Shown here: piece after piece, positions 9,079 through 18,755 of the stretch
Layout: each line of letters starts with the position of its first letter
How positions within the stretch are numbered: the first letter of the stretch is position 1
Assembly (NCBI RefSeq): GCF_923079645.1
Contig: NZ_CAKLPY010000001.1
Location: 310,001 to 374,000, forward strand
Reading direction: 5' to 3'
Origin: Emticicia aquatica
Lineage (GTDB): Bacteria > Bacteroidota > Bacteroidia > Cytophagales > Spirosomataceae
Length of the DNA stretch: 64,000 nt
Position numbers and translations under genes: made by a program
Notes under the pieces: model-generated
Told to the model about the DNA's origin: nothing
The model's database searches: none
Seen by the model: the letters and a program-made list of their open reading frames with translations, nothing else

Positions 9079-9603
9079 ATGAATCTCAACAATGAAATAC
9101 TGAGAGAATATTCTAGGACAAACGTAGAAAACATAACAAATTATATTGGAGCTGACAAAGAGCGTTTTGCTGAATTAATGCAAATATTTCTCGATGGTGG
9201 TTATGTAAAAACGCAACGTTCATCTTGGATTGTAAGCGAATGTGCTAAAAAAAATCCAAGTTTAATTACGCCGTATTTTAAAAATTTTATTGATAAACTC
9301 CACGAACCAAATATCCATGATTCTTCCAGACGCAATATTGTTAGAATTTGGCAATTTGTTGAAATTCCTGAACAATTTATTGGCGAAATTTATGATATTT
9401 GTTTTCGCTATTTAGCTAGTAATGAGGCAATTGCAGTGATAGCTTTCTCAATAACTGTGTGTTATAATATTTCCAAAAAGATTCCAGAATTAAAACCTGA
9501 GCTACGTTTAATGATAGAAGATTTATTGCTAAAACACCAAAGTGGTTCGCCTGCAATCAAAAGTAGAGCAAAGAAAGTTTTAGCTGATTTGAAGAAAAAA
9601 TGA
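9079..9603 (+). CDS. Helical (HEAT-like) protein of unknown function
   Basis: A 174-residue soluble protein, taken to start at the ATG at 9079. It is entirely helical in character, with repeating leucine/isoleucine spacing (for example 'SSWIVSECAKKNPSLITPYF', 'RRNIVRIWQFVEIPE', 'SRAKKVLADLKKK') like HEAT or adaptin-type repeats. It follows the phosphatase gene closely and is probably cotranscribed. Family not recognised; a protein-binding scaffold is a guess. Confidence 0.75.
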   Translation: MNLNNEILREYSRTNVENITNYIGADKERFAELMQIFLDGGYVKTQRSSWIVSECAKKNPSLITPYFKNFIDKLHEPNIHDSSRRNIVRIWQFVEIPEQFIGEIYDICFRYLASNEAIAVIAFSITVCYNISKKIPELKPELRLMIEDLLLKHQSGSPAIKSRAKKVLADLKKK

Positions 9604-9720
9604 GTAAATTTGAAAATTATTTAACCAAAGGAATTAACAAAATATTTGTATGCTTCAATAAAGCCTCTTCATACAAATTATTTCAATAAAATTCCCTTCA
9701 AGGGGCGAGGGGTCAAACTT

Positions 9721-11283
9721 ATGAGCAAAAAAGTAATCTTAATCATCCTTGATGGATGGGGAATTCCGAAAAAAGGTGAAGAATGGCGTTCGGCAATCGA
9801 AGCAGCCAATGTTCCATATTTTAGAAAATTGATGAATGAATACCCAAATAGCACGCTTGAGGCTTGCGGACGTGCGGTAGGTTTACCAAACGGTCAAATG
9901 GGTAACTCGGAAGTTGGTCACATGAATTTGGGAGCAGGGCGAGTGGTTTATCAAGAATTAGAAAAAATCAACATTGCCGTTGAAGAAGGTAAATTGGCGA
10001 AAGAACCAGTACTTGTTGAAGCTTTTGAATATGCAAAAACCAATAATAAAAAAGTTCATTTTATTGGCTTAGTGTCTGATGGTGGCGTTCACTCGCACAT
10101 TGACCACGTAAAAGGTCTTTGCACAGCTGCCGCTGATTATGGTTTGAAAGATGTTTTCGTTCATGCATTTACTGATGGCCGTGACTGTGACCCAAAAAGT
10201 GGCAAAGGCTTTTTAGCGGATTTACAAGAAACGTTAGATAATACAGGGGGCAAGATTGCTTCGGTAACTGGTCGATATTATGCAATGGATCGTGACAAGC
10301 GTTGGGAACGTGTAAAAATGACTTACGATGCTATGGTCAATGGCATTGCAGCAGTTGACGAGAATGTTGAAGGTTTAGAAGTAAAAATTCAGATTGAAGA
10401 GCTGCCAGAAGTGATTCAAGATTTTTATGATGAAGGTATTACTGATGAATTCTTGAAGCCAATCGTAATCGTTGAAGACGAAAAACCAGTGGCAGTTATT
10501 GAAGAAGGAGATGTAGTGATGTGCTTCAATTTCCGTACTGACCGTGGACGTGAAATTACGGAGGTGCTTACGCAAAAAGATTTTCCAGATTTTGGCATGA
10601 AAGCCTTAAATCTGTATTATATAACAATGACAAATTATGATGAAACTTACAAAAATGTCAAGGTTATTTATGAAAAAGATAATCTGAATAATACTTTAGG
10701 CGAAGTTTTAGAGCGTGCAGGAAAGAAACAGATTCGTATCGCTGAAACCGAAAAATATCCTCATGTAACATTCTTCTTTTCGGGAGGCCATGAGCAGCCA
10801 TTTGCTGGTGAAAGCCGCTTGATGTGTCCTTCCCCAAAAGATGTGGCTACTTACGATTTAAAACCACAAATGGCCGCATTTGATATTGATAATGCCATTA
10901 TTCCAGAATTGAAAAAAGGGGAAGTTGATTTCGTTTGTCTAAATTTTGCAAACCCTGATATGGTCGGTCATACAGGCGTTTTCTCGGCAGTAGTTTCAGC
11001 GGTTGAAGCTGTAGATAAATGTTTAGAACAAGTAGTAGAAACAGCGTTAGTAAACGGTTATACATCAATTGTAATTGCCGACCACGGTAATGCCGATTAC
11101 ATGATAAACGATGATAAATCGCCAAATACGCAGCATTCACTTAATCTTGTGCCTTGTATTGTGGTTGACAAAGACAAACGTTTTGAAGTAAAAAGTGGAA
11201 AATTAGGAGATATTGCTCCAACAATTTTAACTTTGATGGGTGTAGAAATTCCAAAAGAAATGACAGGAGATGTTCTCATCTAA
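9721..11283 (+). CDS. gpmI: 2,3-bisphosphoglycerate-independent phosphoglycerate mutase
   Basis: A 520-residue alkaline-phosphatase-superfamily enzyme interconverting 3- and 2-phosphoglycerate in glycolysis, with two Mn ions. Metal ligand D11 is in 'ILDGWG', and the phosphorylated Ser63 is in 'GQMGNSEVGHMN'. 'GLVSDGGVHSH', 'DGRDCDP', 'NFANPDMVGHTG' and 'ADHGNAD' are all present. I chose the ATG at 9721 because MSKKVILIILDGWG is the normal N-terminus. An upstream in-frame start at 9646 would add 25 residues read from a G-rich repeat-like stretch. A strong terminator follows. Confidence 0.97.
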   Translation: MSKKVILIILDGWGIPKKGEEWRSAIEAANVPYFRKLMNEYPNSTLEACGRAVGLPNGQMGNSEVGHMNLGAGRVVYQELEKINIAVEEGKLAKEPVLVEAFEYAKTNNKKVHFIGLVSDGGVHSHIDHVKGLCTAAADYGLKDVFVHAFTDGRDCDPKSGKGFLADLQETLDNTGGKIASVTGRYYAMDRDKRWERVKMTYDAMVNGIAAVDENVEGLEVKIQIEELPEVIQDFYDEGITDEFLKPIVIVEDEKPVAVIEEGDVVMCFNFRTDRGREITEVLTQKDFPDFGMKALNLYYITMTNYDETYKNVKVIYEKDNLNNTLGEVLERAGKKQIRIAETEKYPHVTFFFSGGHEQPFAGESRLMCPSPKDVATYDLKPQMAAFDIDNAIIPELKKGEVDFVCLNFANPDMVGHTGVFSAVVSAVEAVDKCLEQVVETALVNGYTSIVIADHGNADYMINDDKSPNTQHSLNLVPCIVVDKDKRFEVKSGKLGDIAPTILTLMGVEIPKEMTGDVLI

Positions 11284-11298
11284 TAACGAAGATAATAT

Positions 11299-11338
11299 AA
11301 AAAAATCCCCCAAGAGTTTGCTCAAGGGGGATTTTTTT
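11299..11338. terminator. Bidirectional intrinsic terminator between gpmI and tig
   Basis: Strong GC stem flanked by A and T runs: ccccc at 11307-11311 pairs with ggggg at 11326-11330, extended by aaaaat/attttt, with a second gag/ctc helix in the loop. It separates two convergent genes. Confidence 0.9.
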
Positions 11339-11380
11339 GTATGTTTCAATGAACTGAATTCGGTCATTCAAAATTGCATC

Positions 11381-12724
11381 TTATGCGTAAACCGTTTCTG
11401 CAATTTTGTTAAATTCTTCAACGTTGATTGATTTCGTTTCTACTTTAACATTTGATTTCAAAAACTCACGTACTTTCTTGCCAAAAGCACGGTCAGTATA
11501 ACGACGAACGGCATTATCTTTGTTTTCTTTCAAAGTTTTACGAGCCATTTGGTCAATCATATCGTCCAAACCTTCGTAAGCATATCCTCCAAAATAATTA
11601 CGCATTTCTGCTTTTACCTCTTCAACGATGTCATTATATTCTAGTTTAACATCGTTATTTGAAGCAACTTCATTACGAATTAAATCCATGCGAAGGCCTT
11701 TTGCAAAAGCGTCGAAATCTTTCTCAATATCTTCAGCCGTAAATTTGCCTTCATTGATGTTGAATAACCATGTTTTCAAAAAATCATTCGGCAATTCAAT
11801 AGAAATATTGTCTAAAAGAGCTTTTTCTACTTCAAAATCCAATAAAAAAGCACTTTCACGAGCATAATTTTCAGCAATGATTTTTGAAATTTCAGCTCTA
11901 AATTCTTCTTCATTGCTAACTTTTCCTTGTCCAAGAGCTTTATCGAATAATTCTTGGTCTAATTCAGAAGCTGCAACACGAGTTATTTTCTCAACAGTTA
12001 ATTCAAATTCTCCGCTCAATGCAGCCGCTTCTTCTTCGGTTTTACCAGTAGCAAAACCTAGGTCTTTTGTATTTGAAAAAATTGATTGAATATCAAATTT
12101 TACGCTACTACCTTTTTCTAAACCTTTGAAAATATGGAAAGAATCCTCAATCACACGGTCAGTTGGAACAGTGGCATCTTTAACCTCAAATTCAGTTGAT
12201 TCTTGTTTCAATGTTCCAAAAATCAAGTCGCCTTTTTCAACTTCTTCAACTTCTGCATCTTTACCAAAACGTTTACGAACATCTTCAATGGCTTCATTGA
12301 TTTTCTCTTCAGAAGGCTCGATGTTATAAGTTGTGATGGCAGGAATGCTCGATAAATCTACCGTAAAATCAGAAGCTGTACCTAATTGGTATTCAAAAGT
12401 AAATTCTTTTTGAGTATCCCAATCAATATTTTGAGCCGCTTCATTGTCTGGTAATGGGTCTCCAACAACGCGTAATTTATTGTTAGCGATATAATCATTT
12501 ACAGACTTAGACACCATATTGATCACTTCATCAACTAAGATACTTTTGCCGTGTAATTTCTGAATATATTCTTTCGGAACCATTCCTGGACGAAATCCTT
12601 TTATTTGAGCGGTTTTGCTGTATTGTTTGATTTTTTTATCAACTTCTGGCTTGTAGTCCGCCTCTGTGAGTGTTACTTTAAGTCTGCCTTCGGTAGAAGA
12701 AATTCTATCTAATGTAGTTTCCAT
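11381..12724 (-). CDS. tig: Trigger factor (ribosome-associated chaperone/PPIase)
   Basis: A 447-residue protein with the N-terminal ribosome-binding domain containing the signature 'IKGFRPGMVP' (about 40-49). The middle PPIase-like region ('VEKGDLIFGTLK', about 160 onward) is much diverged from FKBP, as is common in Bacteroidota. A long helical C-terminal chaperone domain follows. It binds nascent chains at the exit tunnel. clpP is not adjacent here (it is at 31,068), unlike the tig-clpP-clpX order in many bacteria. Convergent with gpmI. Confidence 0.93.
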   Translation of the reverse strand: METTLDRISSTEGRLKVTLTEADYKPEVDKKIKQYSKTAQIKGFRPGMVPKEYIQKLHGKSILVDEVINMVSKSVNDYIANNKLRVVGDPLPDNEAAQNIDWDTQKEFTFEYQLGTASDFTVDLSSIPAITTYNIEPSEEKINEAIEDVRKRFGKDAEVEEVEKGDLIFGTLKQESTEFEVKDATVPTDRVIEDSFHIFKGLEKGSSVKFDIQSIFSNTKDLGFATGKTEEEAAALSGEFELTVEKITRVAASELDQELFDKALGQGKVSNEEEFRAEISKIIAENYARESAFLLDFEVEKALLDNISIELPNDFLKTWLFNINEGKFTAEDIEKDFDAFAKGLRMDLIRNEVASNNDVKLEYNDIVEEVKAEMRNYFGGYAYEGLDDMIDQMARKTLKENKDNAVRRYTDRAFGKKVREFLKSNVKVETKSINVEEFNKIAETVYA

Positions 12725-12874
12725 TTAGGATAATTTGATTTTAAAGCTTTTAGCAGTTAGCTGTGAGCTTTTAGCTTAAAAAAAACGAGAATTTTACTTG
12801 ATTTTACTAATAAAATATACCTACAAAGAAATTTATTGTGTGTAGGTAAAATGCTAATAGCACTATTATAATTT

Positions 12875-12910
12875 AAAAAACCCCCTGACCAAGCAAGGTT
12901 CAGAGGGTTA
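12875..12910 (-). terminator. Intrinsic terminator downstream of tRNA-Leu
   Basis: On the minus strand a stem pairing 12901-12910 (aaccctctga) with 12881-12890 region (tcagggggtt), followed by a run of T (complement of 12875-12880). It lies six bases past the tRNA 3' end. Confidence 0.8.
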
Positions 12911-12915
12911 AGTCG

Positions 12916-12997
12916 TACGGGCGAAGGGACTCGAACCCCCACACCTTGCGGCACCAGATCCTAAGTCTGGCACGTCTACCAATTTCGCCACGCCCGC
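12916..12997 (-). tRNA. tRNA-Leu (anticodon TAG)
   Basis: An 82-base tRNA on the minus strand. The acceptor arm GCGGGCG pairs with CGCCCGT (last pair G-T), with discriminator A complementing 12916. The anticodon stem CCAGA/TCTGG encloses the loop CTTAGGA, giving anticodon TAG. A long variable arm (TGCCGCAAGGTGT) identifies a class II tRNA, as expected for leucine. The T arm is GGGGGTTCGAGTCCC(TT). No CCA is encoded. A terminator follows at once. Confidence 0.96.
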
Positions 12998-13271
12998 ATT
13001 TTCCTTCAGACAATTACCAACGAAGAAAATTGCTGATAAGTGTTATTCGGGCTGCAAAGGTAATGAGTTTTTTTTATCGTGTCAACCTAAAAATCAAAAA
13101 TATTTTTAAAACTTTACTTTTTGGGTTTGAATGTACGCTTTTTATAATTTTGGATAGAATACTTTCGATTTAATTTATACTATTCATTGAAAATAATTTG
13201 TTCCTTTAGGTCTTAATATTAACTTAGTGTTACTAAAATACAACAAAACGAAATTAGAAAGGAGGGAGATT

Positions 13272-15545
13272 GTGATAGAACAAGAAGCAAGTAATTCGGG
13301 GGAAATGAGTCAGCAGCTACCAATGATTGATTTAGATAAAGAAAGAGACGAAATCTTAGCGAAGTATCGCCGATTATTACGTGCAGCAAAACCTGTGCTG
13401 AAAGACGAAGACGCCAAGCAAATCAAGAAAGCGTTTACGATTTCGATGGAAGCTCATAAAGATATGCGGCGGAAGTCGGGTGAACCTTATATTTTTCATC
13501 CGCTCGAAGTGGCTCAGATTTGTGTGGAAGAAATAGGCTTAGGAGCAACATCAATTATTTGTGCTTTGTTGCATGATGTGGTAGAAGATACCGACATGAC
13601 ACTCAAAGATATTGAGCGAGAATTTGGTCCAAAAGTAGCACGAATTATTGATGGGTTGACCAAAATCGGAGGGAATTTTGAACAAGGAACTTCTGCTCAA
13701 GCCGAAAACTTCCGTAAAATGTTATTGACACTTTCGGAAGATGTAAGGGTGATTTTAATAAAACTCGCCGACCGCACCCACAATATGCGTACTTTGGGTA
13801 GCATGGCTAGAAATTCACAGCTCAAAATTGCCCATGAAACCATATTTATCTATGCTCCACTTGCCCATCGTTTGGGTTTGTATAAAATAAAATCTGAACT
13901 CGAAGATTTATATCTGAAATATGCCGAGCCAGAAATTTATAAAGATATTGCCAATAAACTCAAAACTACCAAAGCTACGCGTGACCGCTTCATTGATAAT
14001 TTTATAAAGCCTCTCCAAAAGAAACTTAATGACGCGGGAATCAACTTTGTTATTAAAGGTCGCCCAAAACATATTTATTCGATTTGGAACAAAGTTAAAA
14101 CACAACATACCGCTTTTGAAGATATTTTTGATTTGTTTGCCATCAGAATAATCTTGCAAGATGTACCAGCCGAAAAAGAAAAATCTGCTTGTTGGCAGGC
14201 GTATTCAATCGTAACCGACGAATATAAACCTAATCCTGACCGCCTGAAAGATTGGATTTCGATTCCAAAAGCTAATGGTTATGAGTCGTTGCACACCACT
14301 GTTATGAGCCAGACTGGCCAGTGGGTGGAAGTACAGATTCGGACTGAACGAATGGATGAAATATCGGAGCGGGGTTATGCCGCACATTTCAAATATAAAG
14401 GAAATGACACTTCGATGGATGCTCCGCTCGACCGTTGGATAAATCAAGTGCGTGAAACGCTCGAATCTGGCGATAAGTCTGCAATTGAGTTTTTGGAAGA
14501 TTTTAGAGGGAATTTTTATAACGAAGAAGTCTTTGTTTTTACGCCCAAAGGCGATTTGAAAGTATTGCGTAAAGGAGCAACGGTGCTCGATTTTGCTTTT
14601 GAAATTCATACCGATATTGGTAAAAAATGTACAGCAGGAAAAGTCAATAATCAACTGGTTCCGATTAGCTATGTCATGCAAAATGGTGACCAAATTGAAA
14701 TTTTGACCACCAAAAATCAAAAACCATCAGAAGATTGGTTACGATTTGTAACTACTACAAAAGCAAAGGCTCGTATAAAAGACTTGCTAAAAGAGGAAAA
14801 TAAAGTTTATTTTAGTGATGGAAAAGAAGTTATTACCAAGAAATTAAAGACTTTAGGCATTGATAATACGCTTGAAACCCTCAATCAGTTGAGAGCATAT
14901 TTCAATAAAAAAGATTACAATGACCTTTATTATAGTTTCGGAAAAGGGTACATTCATGTTGATGAAATCAAAAAATTCAAGTCTGACCGTGATGCCCGTA
15001 TTAATAAGCAAGCCAAGATTGAAATTGATAATAAAGCATTTATTGACGCCAAAAGTTTTGAGAAAGAAATTAAAAAAGTAAAAGGTGTCGATACACTTTT
15101 TATTGGAGATGATTTGCAAGAAATTGATTTTACACTTTCTCGTTGTTGTAGCCCTATTCCAGGTGATGATGTTTTTGGCTTTTTGACTGTTAATGAAGGT
15201 ATCAAAATTCACCGAAACTCTTGTCCAAACGCACAGCAATTACTCTCTCAATATGGCAATCGAGTCATTAAGGCTCGTTGGTCTTCTCAGGTTGCAAAGG
15301 CTTTTGTGGCAAGTATTCATCTTGATGGGCTTGACCGAATGGGAATGATTCAAGATATTTCAAAGGTTATTTCGAGTGAATTACACATAAATATGCGTTC
15401 TTTGGCAGTTGATACGAATGATGGTATATTTACAGGCGATATTAAACTTTATGTGCAAGATACCCGCCATTTGGAGACCTTAATGTTACAATTAGGCGAA
15501 ATTGAGGGCATGAACCAAGTAACTCGTGTTGATGCAGAAAGATAA
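13272..15545 (+). CDS. Bifunctional (p)ppGpp synthetase/hydrolase (RelA/SpoT homologue)
   Basis: About 757 residues from the GTG at 13272, which has an AAAGGAGG sequence 7-8 bases upstream; an in-frame GTG at 13227 would add 15 residues. Domains in order: HD hydrolase with 'HDVVEDT' near residue 100, the synthetase with 'GRPKHIYSIWNK' and 'NGYESLHTTV' near 333, TGS ('VFVFTPKGDLKVL'), a helical/zinc-finger-like region ('RCCSPIPGDD'), and a C-terminal ACT domain. Both catalytic halves keep their key motifs, so it should make and degrade the stringent-response alarmone. The strong SD is unusual among its SD-less neighbours. Confidence 0.95.
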   Translation: MIEQEASNSGEMSQQLPMIDLDKERDEILAKYRRLLRAAKPVLKDEDAKQIKKAFTISMEAHKDMRRKSGEPYIFHPLEVAQICVEEIGLGATSIICALLHDVVEDTDMTLKDIEREFGPKVARIIDGLTKIGGNFEQGTSAQAENFRKMLLTLSEDVRVILIKLADRTHNMRTLGSMARNSQLKIAHETIFIYAPLAHRLGLYKIKSELEDLYLKYAEPEIYKDIANKLKTTKATRDRFIDNFIKPLQKKLNDAGINFVIKGRPKHIYSIWNKVKTQHTAFEDIFDLFAIRIILQDVPAEKEKSACWQAYSIVTDEYKPNPDRLKDWISIPKANGYESLHTTVMSQTGQWVEVQIRTERMDEISERGYAAHFKYKGNDTSMDAPLDRWINQVRETLESGDKSAIEFLEDFRGNFYNEEVFVFTPKGDLKVLRKGATVLDFAFEIHTDIGKKCTAGKVNNQLVPISYVMQNGDQIEILTTKNQKPSEDWLRFVTTTKAKARIKDLLKEENKVYFSDGKEVITKKLKTLGIDNTLETLNQLRAYFNKKDYNDLYYSFGKGYIHVDEIKKFKSDRDARINKQAKIEIDNKAFIDAKSFEKEIKKVKGVDTLFIGDDLQEIDFTLSRCCSPIPGDDVFGFLTVNEGIKIHRNSCPNAQQLLSQYGNRVIKARWSSQVAKAFVASIHLDGLDRMGMIQDISKVISSELHINMRSLAVDTNDGIFTGDIKLYVQDTRHLETLMLQLGEIEGMNQVTRVDAER

Positions 15546-15589
15546 ATAATAATTAAATTAGTGTATAACCTAATAAAATGTAAATACAG

Positions 15590-16111
15590 ATGAAGAGATT
15601 TTTCTTGATAGTTAGTGTCGCTCTTTTTAGCTTTTTTAATGCTTTTACCCAAAATACCGACTCACTACGAGCAAAAAGAATATTTCTTTCAACGTATGTT
15701 TACAGCGATTCAGCAAGGTTATCAAAATCGAATATAATTAATCTCTTAAAAGAAAACCCAAAAGCAAAAGTAAAGTATAAATGGGCAAATATTTTAAAAC
15801 CAATTGGGCCAGTTGTGGCTTTAGGCGGAATTAGTTTAGCATTTATTGCACTCAAAGGAGTTGATGCTTCTGCTGAAATTGATGGAAAAATGGTTGATTA
15901 CAAAATAAGAAGTTTAACAAAGTTGTTGGCTGGTTTAGGGCTTTTAGCAGGCGGCGTTTGTATGATAGAATCGTCTAATGAACTGGTTCAGCATTCGGTT
16001 GATATTTATAATTCAACCAAAAAAAATCGGAATACTTTCAACAATATTGATAAAATAAAATTTGGAATCACGGAAAGTAACGCAGTTGGTTTTTCGATTT
16101 CATTAAAATAA
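15590..16111 (+). CDS. Secreted or membrane-anchored protein of unknown function
   Basis: A 173-residue protein with an N-terminal signal sequence (hydrophobic core 5-19, 'AFTQ' cleavage-like site). Two further hydrophobic segments near 66-84 ('GPVVALGGISLAFIALKGV') and 107-124 ('LAGLGLLAGGVCMI') look like membrane helices. The mature N-terminus mentions 'STYVYSDSARLSKSNIINLL'. No family recognised. It lies between the RelA/SpoT gene and the Fur-family gene without clear operon structure. Confidence 0.7.
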   Translation: MKRFFLIVSVALFSFFNAFTQNTDSLRAKRIFLSTYVYSDSARLSKSNIINLLKENPKAKVKYKWANILKPIGPVVALGGISLAFIALKGVDASAEIDGKMVDYKIRSLTKLLAGLGLLAGGVCMIESSNELVQHSVDIYNSTKKNRNTFNNIDKIKFGITESNAVGFSISLK

Positions 16112-16142
16112 AAAATACCTTATATAAATAGCGATATTTACT

Positions 16143-16172
16143 CAAAAGCACAGATGAAAATCAGTGCTTTTG
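16143..16172 (+). terminator. Probable intrinsic terminator
   Basis: Nine-bp stem caaaagcac/gtgcttttg with a 12-base loop (16152-16163), followed by a moderately T-rich sequence. It is 30 bases after the preceding gene. Confidence 0.55.
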
Positions 16173-16297
16173 GTATTTATTGAAGAATATATTAGAATAA
16201 ATCTAGCTAATTGTTTCAATAATTTTATAAATGATGGTAGTTCTACATTTTATTAGTAATTTTATCCTAAAATTACAGTCAAACTCATTGCGATAAA

Positions 16298-16765
16298 ATG
16301 GTTTCTACTCCTTCAAATTTTGAATCGGCAAAAAGTATTTTTACGGCTTATTTAGAGACAAAACAACTCCGAAAAACACCCGAAAGATATGCTATTTTGG
16401 ACGAGATTTATTCAAGAAATGACCATTTCGAGGTCGAAGATTTGTATATTTCTATGAAAAACAAGAAATATCAAGTGAGTAGAGCAACAGTTTATAATAC
16501 GCTTGATTTGTTGGTTGAGTGTGATTTGGTAAAGAAACATCAGTTTGGCAAAAACTTGGCTCAATACGAAAAAGCTTATGGTTCTAAGCAACACGACCAC
16601 TTAATTTGTGTTGATTGCCATAAAGTGATGGAGTTTTGTGACCCACGAATACAAAATATTCAGACGATGGTAGGAGATATGCTGAAATTTAAAGTAATGC
16701 ACCATTCGCTGATTTTTTATGGAAATTGTGAACGTGAAAATTGTGAAAATAAAGTAGCTTCTTGA
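16298..16765 (+). CDS. Fur-family metal-responsive transcriptional regulator
   Basis: A 155-residue Fur superfamily protein. The N-terminal winged helix contains '[25 protein letters not shown]' and '[19 protein letters not shown]'. The C-terminal dimerisation part keeps the structural zinc cysteines 'CVDCHK' near 105-110 and the second pair 'CERENC'. Whether it is Fur, Zur or PerR cannot be decided from the visible residues, because the extended histidine clusters typical of Zur are absent. The gene lies about 100 bases upstream of purA, on the same strand. Confidence 0.92.
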   Translation: MVSTPSNFESAKSIFTAYLETKQLRKTPERYAILDEIYSRNDHFEVEDLYISMKNKKYQVSRATVYNTLDLLVECDLVKKHQFGKNLAQYEKAYGSKQHDHLICVDCHKVMEFCDPRIQNIQTMVGDMLKFKVMHHSLIFYGNCERENCENKVAS

Positions 16766-16866
16766 TTAAATATTTTGAAGATTTAACGATATAAATAGAG
16801 TTTTTACCATGAGTTTTATGTCTATCGACAGTTGTCAGCAGACATTGACTAAACAATAATAATTAG

Positions 16867-18147
16867 ATGATTGACATTCTTTTAGGCTTACAATGGGGCG
16901 ATGAAGGCAAAGGCAAAATTGTTGATGTGCTTGCTCCTGATTATCAAGTAGTTGCACGTTTTCAAGGAGGGCCAAATGCTGGTCATACACTTGAGTTTAA
17001 TGGCAATAAGCACGTTCTGCATCAAATTCCATCAGGTATTTTTCGCTCAGATTGCTTAAATATTATCGGAAATGGTGTAGTTCTTGACCCAATTATTTTT
17101 AGAAAGGAGATTGATGCTTTAGGTAAATATAACCTTGATTTAAAGAAAAACTTGGTTATTTCTAAGAAAACAGCAATCATTATCCCAACACATCGTTTGC
17201 TTGATGCAGCTTATGAAAAAGCCAAAGGTGATGCCAAAATAGGCTCGACTTTGAAAGGAATTGGGCCAGCTTATTCAGACAAAGTTTCTCGTCAGGGATT
17301 GCGTTTAGGAGATATTCTTTCGCCAAATTTCAAGCAAAAATATGAAGCTTTAGTAGCAAAACATACACAAATATTAGACTTTTATAGTTTTGAGTACGAT
17401 TTGACTGACGCTGAAAAAGAATTTTTCTCTGCTGTTGAATTCATCAAAGAATTTGATTTAAGAGACACCGAATATATTGTAAACGATTCTCTAAAAAGTG
17501 GCCAAAGAGTATTGGCAGAAGGAGCTCAAGGGTCATTGTTAGACATTGATTTTGGTTCGTATCCGTTTGTAACAAGCTCAAACACCACGGCTGCGGGTGT
17601 TTGTTCAGGCTTAGGTGTTGCTCCAAATACAGTTGGAGAAGTTTTTGGTATTTTCAAAGCTTACTGCACACGTGTTGGAAGCGGACCATTCCCAACTGAA
17701 TTGAATGATGATTTAGGTGAAAAAATCCGTCAAGAAGGACGTGAGTTTGGAGCAACTACTGGACGTCCACGCAGAACAGGTTGGTTAGATTTACCTGCAT
17801 TAAAATACAGCATCATGCTCAACGGTGTAACGCAGTTGATAATGATGAAAGTTGATGTGTTGAACTTCTTGGATGAAGTCAAAATTTGTACGCATTATCG
17901 TTTACCAGATGGAACTGTTACAGAACAAATGCCTTTTGATTTGACAGATACCGACGTAGAACCAATCTACAAATCGTTTAAAGGATGGAAATGCTCGCTT
18001 GAAGGAATGCGTTCTTTCGACCAAATACCTGCTGAATTAGCAGATTATGTTAATTATTTAGAAGAAGTTCTTGAAGTACCAATTAGTTTTATCTCAACTG
18101 GGCCAGACCGTGAAGCTGTTATTTTACGTGAAGCGGTAGAAGCTTAA
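16867..18147 (+). CDS. purA: Adenylosuccinate synthetase
   Basis: A 426-residue enzyme that joins IMP and aspartate using GTP, the first committed step to AMP. The N-terminal loop 'LGLQWGDEGKGKIVD' carries the catalytic Asp13-type residue, 'GGPNAGHT' holds the catalytic histidine, and 'STLKGIGPAYSDK' and 'TTGRPRRTGWLDLP' are the family's IMP- and GTP-site signatures. Full length. A strong hairpin terminator follows. Confidence 0.98.
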   Translation: MIDILLGLQWGDEGKGKIVDVLAPDYQVVARFQGGPNAGHTLEFNGNKHVLHQIPSGIFRSDCLNIIGNGVVLDPIIFRKEIDALGKYNLDLKKNLVISKKTAIIIPTHRLLDAAYEKAKGDAKIGSTLKGIGPAYSDKVSRQGLRLGDILSPNFKQKYEALVAKHTQILDFYSFEYDLTDAEKEFFSAVEFIKEFDLRDTEYIVNDSLKSGQRVLAEGAQGSLLDIDFGSYPFVTSSNTTAAGVCSGLGVAPNTVGEVFGIFKAYCTRVGSGPFPTELNDDLGEKIRQEGREFGATTGRPRRTGWLDLPALKYSIMLNGVTQLIMMKVDVLNFLDEVKICTHYRLPDGTVTEQMPFDLTDTDVEPIYKSFKGWKCSLEGMRSFDQIPAELADYVNYLEEVLEVPISFISTGPDREAVILREAVEA

Positions 18148-18152
18148 TAACT

Positions 18153-18186
18153 AAAACCTCACAGGCTTTTAAACCTGTGAGGTTTT
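18153..18186 (+). terminator. Intrinsic terminator of purA
   Basis: Perfect 13-bp stem aaaacctcacagg (18153-18165) with cctgtgaggtttt (18174-18186), A/T-flanked. Confidence 0.9.
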
Positions 18187-18218
18187 CTAGAACTTCCAAA
18201 AATTAACTACATTAGCGA

Positions 18219-18755
18219 ATGACTCCCCATCTTGCCAGCTATCTTTTCAACAAAGAAACACTTTATCGAAAGGCTTTCATCGAAATAAAATCGATGGAGG
18301 AACTGGAAACAGTTGTTGAAAAAACAGTTGTTAAGCAAGTAACGGCACCCATTTCAACGCCAAATATAGAAGTTAAAAAACCTTTGCTACCGTCTTATGT
18401 TTTTAAACATCAAGTAGCTATTTTAACGGATTCAATTTCTGACAATGAAAAACTACTTTTATCGAAAATTCTTGGAGCGATAGGTTTATCAATCGAGCAA
18501 GTTGATTTGATCGAATTAAATAAAGTGCAATCAATTGATTATCAGTCATTTATTTCTCAGAATACTACAAAAAAGTTTATAAGTTTTGGTATTGGTTTGG
18601 GGAAAATAAATTGGGATATTCTGCTAAATATTTATCAACCCAAAAATATTTCTGGCGTAGATTTTCTGCTTTCAGATGAATTGAGGGTTTTAGATACAAA
18701 TATTGAATTGAAGAAAACACTCTGGAATGCCCTTAAAGTAATGTTTACCAACTAA
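18219..18755 (+). CDS. Protein resembling DNA polymerase III psi subunit (HolD-like)
   Basis: A 178-residue protein. Residues 1-60 are a low-complexity, charged N-terminal region. From about residue 65 ('KHQVAILTDSISDNEKLLLS') the pattern of a hydrophobic strand, a helix 'LLSKILGAIGLSIEQVDLIEL' and a C-terminal 'LSDELRVLDTNIELKKTLWN' parallels remembered E. coli HolD, including the S-x2-L-x2-L-x2-N-x4/5-K/R-x2-LW ending. It lies about 470 bases upstream of dnaX, the partner of psi in the clamp loader, which supports the call. The assignment is inference from pattern; an unrelated fold with the same rhythm is possible. Confidence 0.6.
   Translation: MTPHLASYLFNKETLYRKAFIEIKSMEELETVVEKTVVKQVTAPISTPNIEVKKPLLPSYVFKHQVAILTDSISDNEKLLLSKILGAIGLSIEQVDLIELNKVQSIDYQSFISQNTTKKFISFGIGLGKINWDILLNIYQPKNISGVDFLLSDELRVLDTNIELKKTLWNALKVMFTN

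Noticed and set aside
9646..9720. Upstream extension of gpmI (25 residues)
   Set aside because: The canonical N-terminus starts at 9721 and the extension is read from a G-rich repeat-like stretch.
12757..12954. 65-residue frame on the tRNA-Leu strand
   Set aside because: It is read through the tRNA and its terminator, so it is a spurious translation.
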